Assembly (NCBI GenBank): GCA_900547015.1
Contig: URFD01000098.1
Location: 1 to 5,643, forward strand
Source of the DNA: an uncultured Oscillospiraceae bacterium
GTDB taxonomy: Bacteria > Bacillota > Clostridia > Oscillospirales > Ruminococcaceae
DNA length: 5,643 nt
Direction of reading: 5' to 3'
The position numbers and the translations under genes are program-made. Position 1 is the stretch's first letter. The number at the start of each line of letters is the position of its first letter. Under the pieces are notes generated by a model, which saw only the letters and a program-made list of their open reading frames with translations, was not told where the DNA came from and searched no databases. Shown here in pieces: positions 5,483 through 5,643 of the stretch.

Positions 5483-5643
5483 ATGAGGAATGAAAGGGAT
5501 CAGGAGGAGCTGAAGCGCTACTTTAGCCAGTCTCAGGGACAGAATCCGCAGAATTCCCGCCGCAGTCAGGAGGAAACACAGTGGTTTTCTCAGCAGGAAG
5601 AGGAGGAAGATATAAAAATCGCTCCTTCTTTCTCAGATAGTGG
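5483..5643 (+). CDS. unrecognised hydrophilic protein, N-terminus only (partial)
   Basis: An open frame begins at ATG 5483, seven bases after a strong AAAGGAG (5469-5475), and runs off the window after 53 complete codons. The visible part is very hydrophilic and low in complexity. It has Gln/Ser-rich stretches such as SQSQGQNPQNS (15-25) and an acidic run EEEED (39-43) before IKIAPSF. There is no signal peptide or membrane segment so far, and it looks like a disordered cytoplasmic N-terminal tail. Such tails precede a membrane helix in several Gram-positive envelope proteins, but that is speculation. It follows the cyclo-ligase by 34 bases and is probably in the same operon. No function is assigned. 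The good ribosome binding site and an open frame through the end make it a real gene. Confidence 0.8.
   Translation, partial: MRNERDQEELKRYFSQSQGQNPQNSRRSQEETQWFSQQEEEEDIKIAPSFSDS

Noticed and set aside
4852..5484. Long antisense open frame (about 210 codons) covering the cyclo-ligase gene, and similar ones at 4247-4837 and 1860-2460
   Set aside because: They mirror well-supported sense genes with clear family motifs. The predicted proteins are Cys/His/Arg/Ser-rich without recognisable domains and reflect codon use of the sense strand.
1..5643. Search for mobile elements, CRISPR arrays, tRNA/rRNA genes, toxin-antitoxin or defence genes
   Set aside because: No repeats, transposase motifs, regularly spaced arrays or RNA gene signatures were found by eye; the genes are housekeeping-like and share a similar style.

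Overview
The window carries a compact, entirely plus-strand block of bacterial genes with strong AGGAGG-like ribosome binding sites, short intergenic gaps and moderate GC content. ThyX with a C-terminal cysteine cluster, a long-form thymidylate kinase, a COG4866/DUF2156 protein next to a GNAT acetyltransferase, and a DJ-1 gene overlapping 5-formyltetrahydrofolate cyclo-ligase together suggest a Clostridia-type Bacillota chromosome, probably an Oscillospirales/Ruminococcaceae gut lineage. The taxon is inferred from gene style and not from any search.

Layout: bases 1-18 look like the last codons of an upstream gene whose TGA overlaps the next ATG. Bases 15-755 encode a three-helix membrane protein with a C-terminal DUF218 (SanA/YdcF-like) domain. 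A gap of about 145 bases follows, holding an extended -10 promoter, and then comes thyX (901-1659). After it lie tmk (1701-2378), a DUF2156/COG4866 protein starting at TTG (2449-3342), a GNAT acetyltransferase (3360-4250), a DJ-1/PfpI protein (4286-4843), 5-formyl-THF cyclo-ligase (4831-5448, overlapping the previous gene by 13 bases) and the first 53 codons of an unrecognised hydrophilic protein that leaves the window (from 5483). No convincing Rho-independent terminator was seen, so thyX onward is probably one transcript.

Function: the clearest theme is thymidylate and folate supply. ThyX makes dTMP from dUMP using 5,10-methylene-THF, Tmk phosphorylates dTMP to dTDP, and the cyclo-ligase returns 5-formyl-THF to the active one-carbon pool. 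The DJ-1 protein may be a protein or metabolite quality-control factor. The two acyltransferase-fold proteins have no assignable substrate.

This looks like ordinary core-genome content. No mobile element, CRISPR array, rRNA or tRNA was seen, and nothing clearly amounts to a new system. The second-look items are the tandem acyltransferase pair, the DJ-1 active-site substitution, the ThyX cysteine tail, the thyX promoter region with a tiny overlapping ORF, and the truncated last gene.
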